DNA from: Paramacrobiotus richtersi
Taxonomy: Eukaryota; Tardigrada; Eutardigrada; Parachela; Macrobiotidae
Direction of reading: 5' to 3'
Assembly (NCBI GenBank): GCA_034698045.1
Contig: JAQGAU010001056.1
Location: 1 to 21,785 of the forward strand
Length of the DNA: 21,785 bases
The position numbers and the translations under genes are program-made. The notes under the pieces were generated by a model that was given only the letters and a program-made list of their open reading frames with translations, searched no databases and was not told the DNA's origin. Positions 10,861 through 20,444 of this stretch are shown here, in pieces (position 1 is the stretch's first letter; each line of letters starts with the position of its first letter).

Positions 10861-11982
10861 CACGTACCCTGGATTTAGCCAGTACTTCAGTTTTACACAC
10901 TGCGCCTACAATTAATAATTTACATACGCGTATCGAACAAGTCACTCCGCGTTACGAACTCTCGATTTAGCCAGTACTGTACTTGCTCAAAAAAGCGCTT
11001 TGTTTTGCTTTAGTCGGGGGCTCCCCACGCACCCCCCTCCGGGTGCTGGCCCCGGTCTAATACGTGTTTCAAACGCGGCTTGATTAGACTGTTAGCACGT
11101 TACAGATTTCCTATTTACTGATTACTCCTTCAGTCCTTCTTACAAGTTATTTTGAATAATTCAATCCGCCTTATTCAGTAGACGTTTCAAACGTACGTAC
11201 AGCTGCTTTGAACAGGAAAGTGGTGAGAAAACCGCTACAGAAGCGATGCAGTCAAGCACTGTTATGAGCCGTATTAGTATGGTGAAAATGATGTACTTGT
11301 GTACGTACAAAGTGCAGTTCGAGGTGGGTACTACAAAACTTCAGCCAATTACAGAATTTCAGCCAGCCAATAGGAAATCTTAGAATTCTTGAGTCGAGTG
11401 CAGCCGACTATCGAAGGAGTCGCCACTAAGTGCGGTAGCAACTTATTCCATTCAGACATGTAAACTAACAGCGGATACGAGGCAAGTATGCAATTGCTGT
11501 CCATTGACTGTTTTTACAAATGTTTTATCCCTGAATAAAGCGGATGTGAGTTTGATGTGGGCCTCCCCTATTCTTGTGGAGCAAAAAAAGCTGCATTTGC
11601 ATGTGATGTTTGATTGTGAGAAAAAAACTGTCCGGAATTTTCGCGATTTTTCAAACTAATTTTTTAAAGCATAGTCGTCTATGAGCAAAGTGGTGCAAGG
11701 TCCTCAGTACACCTATTCTGCGGCTGCTGAATATCCCGAATTACATGTAATCTGATCTGATTAACTTCGTTTTTTAATCAGATTGTTCAACGTGGAAGAC
11801 TGAAGCCCTGGAACAAGTTGGCTACGCGGCTTGATCGAGTGAGTGCGAAATGTTTACGTGAGTTGAAGTTCGCGCGATAACCAGAACACGTCCTTTCGGA
11901 ATGGGTTTCTCCATTGATTAAATCAAGCATTATGGTCTGTTTTACATGGTCACATGTGTAGTTATCGGGATTTGCGAGGAGA
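10861..11982. other. 1.1-kb intergenic region upstream of the UBL-PR/SET gene
   Basis: No coding exon was recognised. The 14-mer ATTTAGCCAGTACT occurs twice, near 10873 and 10966, and a GC-rich palindromic patch lies at 11015-11054. The right end must include the promoter and 5' leader of the gene starting at 11983, but no core promoter element can be defended. Confidence 0.45.
11015..11054. repeat. GC-rich hairpin-forming patch
   Basis: A strongly C/G-skewed patch stands out in otherwise balanced DNA. Inner arms GCACCC (11029-11034) and GGGTGC (11041-11046) flank a six-base loop, and outer bases CGGGG (11015-11019) and CCCCG (11050-11054) can also pair. It could form a cruciform or an RNA hairpin, or be the end of an unrecognised repeat. 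Function unknown. Confidence 0.5.
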
Positions 11983-14900
11983 ATGGCTTCCTCGGAGCAG
12001 AATGACAGTGAAATGTCGAGTTCCCCGAACAGCCACCCACCTCCCGTCAAACGCTCGTCTTCCGACGCGACCATGTCGGATAACGCAGCCGACAAGTGGA
12101 GACTGAAAATCAAAACCCCCAGTTTGGAGAAAGAAGTGGAGATCGATGAGGATGCTCATGTTAACCAGGTCAGTGCGCCAAGGACCCATCGAGACTGTAT
12201 TCAGTAACACACTTTTAAATTGCTACTGGTTTTTGACTGAGAAGTTTCCAAATTGCTTCGTATGTATCCTTTCTGCACGATGATCGGAGTATCTTAACGA
12301 TGATTCTGATATTCTTTACCATTTCAACTTTCAAGTTGTTCTGTTCTGTACGATTTCGGTTAAATCAGTTTTGATTGTTTTGCACTGTGTTGTCCCGTTT
12401 TTTGACTTTCTTTGGTGAGATTGACGGCTTTCTGCTTGTGGTTTTCTTTTTTTTGCGAATAAAATTTATGTGATTTTTCCCCAGTAAACTGATTAATAAT
12501 ATACTGATGACTGACTGACTATACAGTTTCTTTCTGAGATTTTCACTATATTCCGTGTTGCAGCTGCGCCAAGAAGTGAGCCGATTATTCGAGCAGCCCG
12601 CCGAGCGGTTGTGCCTGGTGTATGGAAGGAAAATCATGAAAGATGAAGAGTCCATCAAGTCATACGGCGTCAAGAACCACGCTTCCATCCACGTGGTCCC
12701 TTCCCGCAACACAGACGCTCCCTCGGCCACCAGCCTGTCCTTCGCCACCCTGACATCACTGGTCGGTCAAACCGCCCCCGCTGCTGCTCCAGCAGGTGAG
12801 CATCGATGATTCTGCGGTTGCGGTTCGGCAATAGAACTGTTAATCCTTTTTTGTCAGTGTTCGTATGATGAACTGCGAAATGCTTTCCTTTACGTTACGA
12901 AAGCGCGGGCGTTGCTGTGCTGCTGATTGTGGCTAACATGTGAAGGGTTGTATGTAATAATCATGAATATATTGTCGTTTTAAGGGGCCTTTGCCCGCTT
13001 TACGCAGTCGACAATCCGACGGTACTATGTAGTTTATAAACAGTCGAACTCATATACTGCTTTGGGGTACTAGGTCCCCGCCAACCCAGCCCGATGGGCC
13101 GTCTGGCCGGAATGAACATGGACCAGCGGCCGGGCAGTCCCTTCATCCAGAACATGGTCAACAACCCCGAGATGATCCCCAACGTGGTCTCCTCTAGCCC
13201 GCAGATCACACTGGACGGCCAACGTACTGTCTGGAGATTGGAGCAAGTAGCCAGCTCCTCGCCCCGCCGTTATGATTTTGCCTCCAGGAAACCAATCTCC
13301 ATGTTCATAAGCGGAATCCCAATGTCTGCAAATCTTTCGATCGTTAGTTGTTGATAGGTTTTGCAGTTTGTGTCTTTGTAGTCAAGAGATCAACTTTGTG
13401 GACACGTCAGGCCTGTATGTTCAAGCTCCAGATTCGGAGTGTAAGGCTCCCCGCTCCACTCCGCAGCTGCCCGGTCGGAATTCGTCCTGTAACAAAGACG
13501 ACTCAGCGGACAGTTTCCAATCGGCACACGCCACTGTACCGGGCGCCAGGATCCAGGAGGGGTCGTTATGTGCGTAAGAATTATTTTTCCCAAGAAAAAG
13601 GCCGGTTGCATGTCAGTTGCTGATTAGGGTGCGACAAATGTGGGCAGTTCCTGGAAGAACCCTGCTGGGAGCACGTGTCACACATCAAGGACCAGCACTT
13701 CAATATGGCGCTGTCCACCCTTCCGGACTCCCTAATTGTGCAACAACGCGAAGGGATGACCGGTAAAATGATTGTTCTTGTAGTTTATCCATTGTTTACG
13801 CGGGAATGAGTGATATTTTGAGTTATTTATTTTCTTACGAAAAACTAAGGTTTCGAAATTCATGATACGCTGCATTTATGGAGGTTATTTTCATGTTATC
13901 GAAGTTGACCATATGTTTGTCATTTTGCAGAAAAAGGCGTGTTTGCCATCATCCCCGTGCCGCTGCAAACCAAGTTCGGCCCCCTGGATGCTCCGATCGG
14001 AGATGAACCGAGTCGTTTCGCCATACCGGATGCAACCACCAATGCCCAGTATTTTCAGCTGACATCGGACACAACCGCCAACTGGATGAAATTTGTCCGC
14101 TTTGCGGAGGGGACACCGGACCAGAATCTGGCCGTTTACCTCAAGGGCAGCGCTATCTACTTTATAAGCGTCAAGCATATCGCTACCGGGGATGAATTAC
14201 GCGTGGGGTATTCGAAAAAGTATACGGATTCCGTTGGGCACTGGTTGCCGGCTGTGCCGCAGCCGGGTAAAAGCAGTAAACGATAATATAGACGAAAGAA
14301 GCTGTACTGGATTGTGCGTTTGAGAATTGTACAGTGGATTAAGTGATAATCACTGCGAAGTGGGTTTGAACTATGTCCTGTAACGGAATATTAACTTTTG
14401 TAACTGCAGTTGCACAACATTTTGCTACTTGGATTCATGAAGGTCACTGATAGAATAAACACTTCGAAGAGCAGTAAAATTCTCGTTATTAAAAATTCCG
14501 AATATCGAAAATACGGAGAAGATTCCAAAAGGAGTTTTGCAAACATCGAACCAAACTGTAATACTGGAACATACATAATACGGAGTATGAACTAGCCAAA
14601 AACGCCAAAAAAAATTTGTTTTTCGTGTCCATAGACTGCGAAATTAAGGCGTAGGTACACTGAATGGGATTACCTTTGTTGTTACAGAACTGCCCCAGAC
14701 GGTGGCTAGCAAAGCGGAAGAAGATGAAATGGAAGGATGCGAAGACGAAGAGATGGTAGAAGGTTCAGAAGACGATGAAATCGAGCAGGATGACGATGAA
14801 GTCTCCGTCGTCCAGTCGGAATCGCAGCGCGCCCCCGGCGCTACCATGAGAGCCGTCCGCGCTGCCTACGAGGAGGCCCAACGCCAGAGCACCAGTGCCC

Positions 14901-15726
14901 AAACGGCCGCGGAGAGAGCGGAATTCGCCTCATACGAGGCCGAAGACGCTGACTCAGCAGCCGAAGCGGCCGACGCCGTCCGACGGGCCTGGAGTTTCGC
15001 CGACCAGTCAGACCAGGCCGCCTTGAAAGCGCTTGACGCCGCCGCTCGGGCCGACGCGGCGTACCACGAGACCGTACGAGAGGCCACCAGAATGATCGAG
15101 CAGGCCAATCGTTTGAAAGTGTCCGCCGACAAGGCAGCGGCGAGTGCCCTGGAACAGGCGAATTACGCCTGGAGGTTTGCCGGCGTAGGACGCGAAATCG
15201 CCGCCCGAGCAGCTGATAGGGAGGCGGCAAACGCCGACCACATGCACCCCGGCATCCCGCCGTGCGCTGCCAGCCCGAGCCACAACGAAGCGTCAGCGAA
15301 CAGTTTCCATTCAGCACACTCCACCGGGCAGGCGGCCGAGATGAGGCGCCAGCATAGCGACGAAGCTGCGCATGACCTGCAGAGGGGGCAGGAGTCAGAT
15401 GAGGTAAAAGCAATGAGACCATCGGGCTACGGTTGAGCTATCCTTTTTAGTCATTCCCTGCGGTTTTCCCGAATTTGTTTTATTGTGAGGTTCCTTCGTA
15501 TTTTCGGTTATCGGCATATTTTATGTGCAGTGGTCAGCGGCAAAAGTTGTTCCGACAAATATTGCTGCTTCAGAGTGTAACTGAGATTCAGATGATCATG
15601 CAACTCGGCACTGATTACAATACTGTCATAACTTGTAGTTGTCTAATTTCTAGGGAACCGATCGGTCCAAACGTACGGCCCAGGAATGAGGAGGCGGAGA
15701 TAGCCGAGGAGTTTTCGGAATCGTAA
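11983..15726 (+). CDS. Composite UBL-STI1-zinc knuckle-PR/SET-helix protein
   Basis: Eight exons are inferred: 11983-12168, 12564-12795, 13074 to about 13323, about 13382-13569, 13628-13762, 13931-14266, 14688-15403 and 15574-15726, giving about 730 aa. Phases agree at all junctions except that the exon 3 donor is uncertain (13302 or 13323 fits). Domains in order: a Ser/Pro-rich start; a UBL (about residues 38-110, WRLKIKTPSLEKEVEI and LCLVYGRKIMKDEES) most like ubiquilin/Dsk2; one STI1-like stretch (SPFIQNMVNNPEMIP, compare ubiquilin NPFVQSMLSNPDLM); a zinc knuckle with the exact C-x2-C-x7-C-x2-H spacing of PRDM7/9/11 (CDKCGQFLEEPCWEH); a PR/SET domain (GVFAI, TKFGPL, ANWMKFVRF, QNLAVYLKG, ELRVGYSKKY); an acidic linker; and an Ala-rich helix. 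The PRDM core Trp before the catalytic-site Tyr (VWYG) is Gly here (VGYS), so methyltransferase activity is uncertain. If intron 6 is retained the protein would end at 14286. Confidence 0.8.
13503..13534 (+). repeat. 32-bp coding repeat, copy 1 (exon 4)
   Basis: This segment, encoding SADSFQSAHAT, matches 15293-15324 in the same gene at 28 of 32 bases in the same orientation. It lies just before the zinc knuckle. The surrounding residues are also alike in character (Pro/Ser/Asn-rich), so the repeat may be the best-kept part of a longer internal duplication. Confidence 0.7.
15293..15324 (+). repeat. 32-bp coding repeat, copy 2 (exon 7)
   Basis: This segment encodes SANSFHSAHST and pairs with 13503-13534 (28 of 32 bases). 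It lies after the Ala-rich helix, 1.8 kb downstream of copy 1. Three of the four base differences change the protein conservatively or are silent, which suggests the peptide has been under some constraint. Confidence 0.7.
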
Positions 15727-16024
15727 GACTGTTTCTTGATTGTTCACCATTTGTTGTTTTTTTTGCATTTCGTAACCAGTTGAAATGGTGTCCCGTTACG
15801 GTGAGCCGTAGTTTTTATCTGCATTTTTGTTTCTCTCGCCGTATGACTTTGTTAACGTGACCTTTGACTTTCGGGTTCTGTGAGCTGTGTTCAGTTGCAT
15901 TTTGTACATGTCAGCAGTTATGATTATTCAGTAAACATTTCCGGTACCTGGTTAGAGGGAAAGCTTAAAACTGCCTTGGCATGTAAAAAAGTCCAGTGCA
16001 TTGCCGCGGGTGCTCTTATTCCAA

Positions 16025-16535
16025 TATTTCGAGTATTTCTGGTGATGTTAATTGTAGCGATAACGATACAAGTCGTAGAACGTAGTTCTTGTCTTATCTT
16101 TTATCGTGACCAATCGGAATCGGTTTCATGCCTTACCATGTAGACATGTACTACTTGAGTTGCATGGACTAGGCTTGTCAAAAGTTCAAAAGACAAGGCG
16201 GAATCCACGCGCCCGGGCCGATCGTTCGAACTTCGTTAGTTCGTTTACGCACGTTCTTCGACATCCTCTTGTACGTCGGTGCAGAAATCTTCAAATAAGC
16301 GACGAATCGGTTAGCTGTTAATTTATAATCTTGAACACAAGCTGGTGGCGCAAGACCTGGATGGCATTGCAAATTCGGGAAGTTGTTCTCCTGCAAAGTA
16401 CGAAGTGTGCTCGTCATCGACAACTGCGGTATATAGGGCTGGTTCTGTCGCGAAATGCACGTCAGTTTAAAATTACCAGCAGCAAACGTAGTCGGAAATG
16501 CACAAGAATTTACTCCAACTTAAACTGACAACATA
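16025..16535. other. Insert within block B
   Basis: About 500 bp present in block B and absent from block A. On the minus strand it holds an 81-codon frame (16423-16178) whose end is basic and Arg/Lys-rich (YKRMSKNVRKRTNEVR); I do not recognise it. A 10-bp inverted pair (GTCAGTTTAA near 16460, TTAAACTGAC near 16521) lies near the right edge. It may be an insertion in B or a deletion in A; no terminal repeats clearly bound it. Confidence 0.5.
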
Positions 16536-16815
16536 GGACAGATGTAACGTCTACACATGGTTGTTCAGTCGCAGTAAAAAAACACCAAGACTGTTGAATT
16601 TTGACCAACTCTGTGTGTTGTGCCAAATCACCTGTTGCAAGTTTTTGCTGATCGTGTGCGTACCTTGAAGAAACAATATTGATCTAAGTAACTAAGTTGG
16701 AATCTTAACAGGTAAACAGAAATTACTAATGCAGGTATTGCATGTCTGCGGTTCCGGAAACAGCGCACGTGGAAAAAAACTGATCCAGAAAATGCAAAAC
16801 AGCTACCGAAATACC

Positions 16816-16850
16816 GTACGTTTCTCTAGGGCGCCACTAGAGAAACGTAC
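16816..16850. repeat. Perfect 14-bp fold-back hairpin
   Basis: GTACGTTTCTCTAG (16816-16829) and its exact complement CTAGAGAAACGTAC (16837-16850) flank the 7-base loop GGCGCCA. Block A has only the equivalent of the left arm at this place (about 7206-7220), so the right arm was gained in block B. This fits a fold-back, template-switch event near the rearranged end of the block. Confidence 0.75.
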
Positions 16851-17019
16851 TGAAACGGCAACGTGGCACGGCTACAGCTTGGAAAAGATAGTACGGTACT
16901 TCTAATCGCGACACTGTAATTACTAATCTTCCACAAGTTTCTACAGTGTGTACAATCATCAGTGATCTGATTAGCTGGAAGAAGAAGCACTACAGTACAG
17001 CTTTCGTTTGGTTCAGGAC

Positions 17020-17562
17020 AAAGTAAGTGTATGCCGTGCCATCCACCGCCGTAAACCCACACGATGACCGTTAACCTTGTTCTCGACGGTACGTGCGTCA
17101 ATGCCGATGTAGAGGCAATCGTGGTCGAGGTGCTGAGGTCCTCACGCTGCACTTGAGTAGCGGCTGAAACTTCCGGTTCCTCTGTGGCGTGTTCCGGACA
17201 AATCGGACCGGCTTTGACTCGCGAAACATTGCGCAAATGCAATAAATCTTGGTTTTCCACGAAGTCTATGTTGTTCGTACCGCATGTACCAAACAGCTGC
17301 AGTAAGATGAACACTCGCTTTAAACTTCTGTGTATGACGATGCTGGTTACTAGTTCACATCGAAACGTTTGGCTGTTCCATACCGAATCCCGTAGTACAC
17401 GTAACTATATCGTCCCGGTTGCTTTGTTGACGCGAAACGCTCTCCGATTACCGTAACGCCCGGGAAAAGGTCAAGACGTCCTTGTGGAGTTTGTGAGGAA
17501 AAAACTGGAAACTGACCCAACAGTGCAGTTAAGCAGAGCAAGAACATTCTATGTGCATACAT
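17020..17562 (-). pseudogene. Carboxylesterase remnant E4 (exons 1 and 2 only)
   Basis: Exon 1 (17562-17359) is intact and very close to E2: Met, hydrophobic signal peptide, VTVIGERFASTKQPG and YYGIRYGTAKRF. Exon 2 (about 17251-17025) matches E2 through VSRVKAGPICPEH to VYGGGW, but its acceptor side is one base short, so it is out of frame with exon 1. An extra segment before the DCLY region disturbs the frame again. Homology ends shortly after the oxyanion motif; the nucleophile, acid and His exons are missing and block B follows instead. It encodes no working enzyme, though its promoter and signal exon may survive. Confidence 0.87.
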
Positions 17563-18080
17563 TAGTGTAGATTTTTAATGAATGAACGTCGTTGATTTTT
17601 AACGCTAGTTGTAGCTGTCTCGTTCTTTCGTTCTCCGCGATCGGCTGGGCAACCGGGGACTGCGCGCAAAAGCGGATTTCTGCCTGTGAATATTTTGTAT
17701 AAATCGCTGTTGCGGCAGAGATAATAATAATAATAACATGCAGAGACTGCTGCGTTCTGTAAAGGTTATCGATGCGTGACTGTTTTGCTTATACGTGATA
17801 TTGGGTAGATCGAGCGGCACGGAGCAACAAAAACATATATATTCAGCTTACTTGTTAGCAGCGCAAGTAATCCTTTTACGGCGTGTTCTTGTTAAAGACT
17901 GAATATTTTCATAGATTATATAAACATTTCAATTGGTAACAAAAGTTTAACGGCACCGGTAACAAAAAAGTCGCTCTTTTTTTAAAGACAGGGCACGAAA
18001 CAAAAACAAATGCCGCTAGAAACTATTTAGTCCAGTTACAGAAGTGAAACCGTCGAACGAAGAACGATTTTTTAAACGTG
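17563..18080. other. Intergenic region between E4 and E5
   Basis: No gene seen. The part next to E4 is upstream of that copy's preserved start codon and may hold its old promoter. From about 17830 to 18070 the sequence is AT-rich with A and T runs. A short ATA repeat lies at 17721-17736. Confidence 0.45.
17721..17736. repeat. (ATA)n microsatellite
   Basis: Five perfect ATA units plus one base, in the upstream flank of E4. It is a simple repeat with no further structure. Confidence 0.8.
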
Positions 18081-20440
18081 TTATTTGCATTCATTTTGAG
18101 TTATCCTGAAAAGGATCCGGATAAACCAACCAGTTAAACCAATCAGCCAGTGTAACCAGCTGGGTTGACACGGTGTGCTGGACACCTGATCCCACAACTG
18201 CACCATTGACCCCAAGTTGAGTGTGCCATGTGCCCCATCTCCGGATTGTTTTGGTTTCATGTACTGTCCAGTTTGGTCGAAATTCGGCGCATCCATGCGT
18301 CTGAAACTGAACGATACCTGATACACTGATTCGTTCAACGCATTAACTCAACTGTTGTCACCCGTTGTGAACTATTTGCTGCAGCATCTTCCGGATGCTG
18401 GCCACCACTCGTGGGTCTGAGGGAATGGGGGTATACATTTCCGGGAAGAAAATGTACCGAAGATCAGAACCGACAGATGCACCTTTTGAAAGCATTGATT
18501 AACAACGTATTCAAAAGCAAACGAACCCGGCTAGATGGAACTGCAAAAAGTTTGTTTATACGGATTTGATAAGCGAATACTATACATGATTTTATGTACA
18601 GATACAAGTGAAGAATGTTACAAGAATGCTTACCTAAATTGTTAAAATAGGGATCGTAGCTGATCATGAAGACTTGATTCGGAGCTGCCGGACGTCGACG
18701 GGCAGCATATATCAGAGATTCTTTGGTGCAGGATAACCTTTCACTGAATCGGTAGATAGCTGCAAATGTCACAACATTAACCATCGCGACCTATGTTTCA
18801 AACATGGTTATGACTCGGAAATTTCCGACGTACATGGAAGAATTTGAAAAGCCTTGTGGTTTGATTGTCAGCTGCAGAGAAGTTGTAATAGACCATGACC
18901 CTTTCAGCCAAAGCATAATTAATTGGTTCCGAACATTTGGAACCAGCTCCGCTTGGTAAAAGCTGGCGCGCGACGATGTTTCTGGTCGTAGACAAAGTTA
19001 TCGGTGTCGTCGGGTCAAAAATGTCTCGGTTTGCTATAAAAGGTGCTCACATTGTAAAGCTGCGTTCACATAATTATGTGGCATATAAACTTCAAGTACG
19101 GGATAGAAAGTGCGAATAATATTCTCGCAGATATCCAGTGAGAAAATCTGGTCCATTTATAGCGGAGTTGGCGGCTGTTTGTACGGCATCAATTGGATTC
19201 TGGTTTAGGTGAATGCCGGCCACCACAATCCCATACGGTATCAGGTCCTGTAAAGTTCTGGATTATTCACTACTCACATATAATTTGGAAATGACGGAAA
19301 ACTGCGAGATTACCAACCGCTGACTGCCTTGAGAAAGGAAGTCTTTGTGACGGTAGGCTTTTCAAACAGGCCACCAAATCTTTCGACGTTCTAGTTGGGC
19401 AGCCAGCTTTCCGGGCGAGTTATGTTGCGTTCGTGAGGGAATCTCGAAAACATTCTGCATCCGTAAGGATATTTCCGCTGAACGCAATTCCAGCCCGAGT
19501 GGCATCTATTGCAATAAGGTAGAAGTGCTAGAACGTAAAAACACTAGAAGTGCCTGTGATCGGGCTCCTTCGTTGTGCACACTCTGCCAAATCTGGTTTT
19601 GGCATTTGATAACTGTACTACCAACGAAGTAACCGCTTCCTTTGTGTGTAACTAAATATGTAAGTATGTAAAGTGTATTTGTATGTAATCAAATTAGAAA
19701 CATTTTAACTAATTTAATTCAAATTTAATAAAATTTTAATTCACATTAGAGGCCGTACCGCGAACAGTTGTATGAAGCAGCAGAGCGGCTGTGAGTACGG
19801 CACCAGCACTCTCTCCGAAAACGGTGACCATCTGAAAATTCCCGCCAAATTTGTCGATATTCTTCGTTATCCACCGGAAGGCTAGCTTGCAGTCACCAAG
19901 TCCGTAATTGCCTCGTGCAGCGTCATCTCCGGTACTCAAAAACCCTGTGCAGATCAAGTTTCAGTACTTGCTGACCCCTTTGAATCTGCCCATTGACATT
20001 TGGGTTATAAGTACGTACATCCATGGGTTCACAATTCTCGGTAGACATTTCGTACACCTGCGCACTTACCGGAGATGGACACGCGATAATTGATGGTGAC
20101 AATAATCGCACCGATGTCGTCAGGCAAAGGTGACATGACTTGTATCTATCCTTACGCCCACCTGTTAATTCGTGAATCATAGGTACACAAATCGTAACTA
20201 TCCCTAAATCATAGGTACATGTGATATGCCATCTAATCCGCGATATAAGCTGAAATAGCATAAGAAGTACTAGAGCTTTCGGACGCTGCAAATACCCTGA
20301 AATCCAGCGCCGTAAATCCACATCATAACCGGCAATCCTGCTGTGAGATTCGCGATCAACGGCGGTACGTAAATGTCGAGATTGAGGCAATCTTCGTCCT
20401 GCACCACATCAGTGGGACTATTAACTGCTGACACTCTTTC
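18081..20440 (-). pseudogene. Carboxylesterase pseudogene E5 (exons 2 to 10)
   Basis: On the minus strand this copy matches E2 from within exon 2 to the stop. Landmarks: QDEDCLNLDIYVPP and YGAGFQ (exon 2, to about 20294), exon 3 near 20165-20076, GESAGA (exon 4, about 19945-19759), exon 5 near 19510-19320, VVAGIHLNQNP (exon 6), IVARQLLPSGAGSKCSEP (exon 7), exon 8 near 18765-18637, exon 9 from 18482, and APNFDQTGQYM (exon 10). It is broken several times: exon 3 carries a frame change, exon 5 has TAA where E2 has GAA, and exon 8 lacks one base. The catalytic His of E2 (AFHG) is Val here (ASVG). The C-terminus runs into a new hydrophobic tail (LHWLIGLTGWFIRILF). The signal-peptide exon and the front of exon 2 are gone. 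Confidence 0.88.
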
Positions 20441-20444
20441 CTGC

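Larger units (their letters stand above)
15771..16955 (+). repeat. Block B: second copy of the block A segment
   Basis: It matches block A (6636-7335) in the same order and orientation, but is interrupted by about 500 bp of unshared sequence at roughly 16025-16535. It follows directly after the UBL-PR/SET gene, as block A follows the SUMO-like gene. On its other side it meets the truncated end of the minus-strand esterase E4, whereas block A leads into the 5' end of plus-strand E2. The order in B therefore cannot come from a simple copy of the A region. Confidence 0.8.

Noticed and set aside
14410-14595. 61-codon plus-strand frame
   Set aside because: It lies wholly inside the inferred 421-bp intron 14267-14687, is AT-rich and has no domain.
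14841-15422. 193-codon minus-strand frame
   Set aside because: It is the antisense shadow of the Ala-rich exon; its Arg/Pro-rich content follows from the GC-rich codons of the plus strand, and it has no domain.
14702-15436. Separate gene starting at GTG 14702 and ending at 15436
   Set aside because: There is no ATG at the start, a good acceptor lies just upstream at 14686-14687, and the phase matches the donor at 14267. A donor at 15404 also makes the stop at 15434-15436 intronic.
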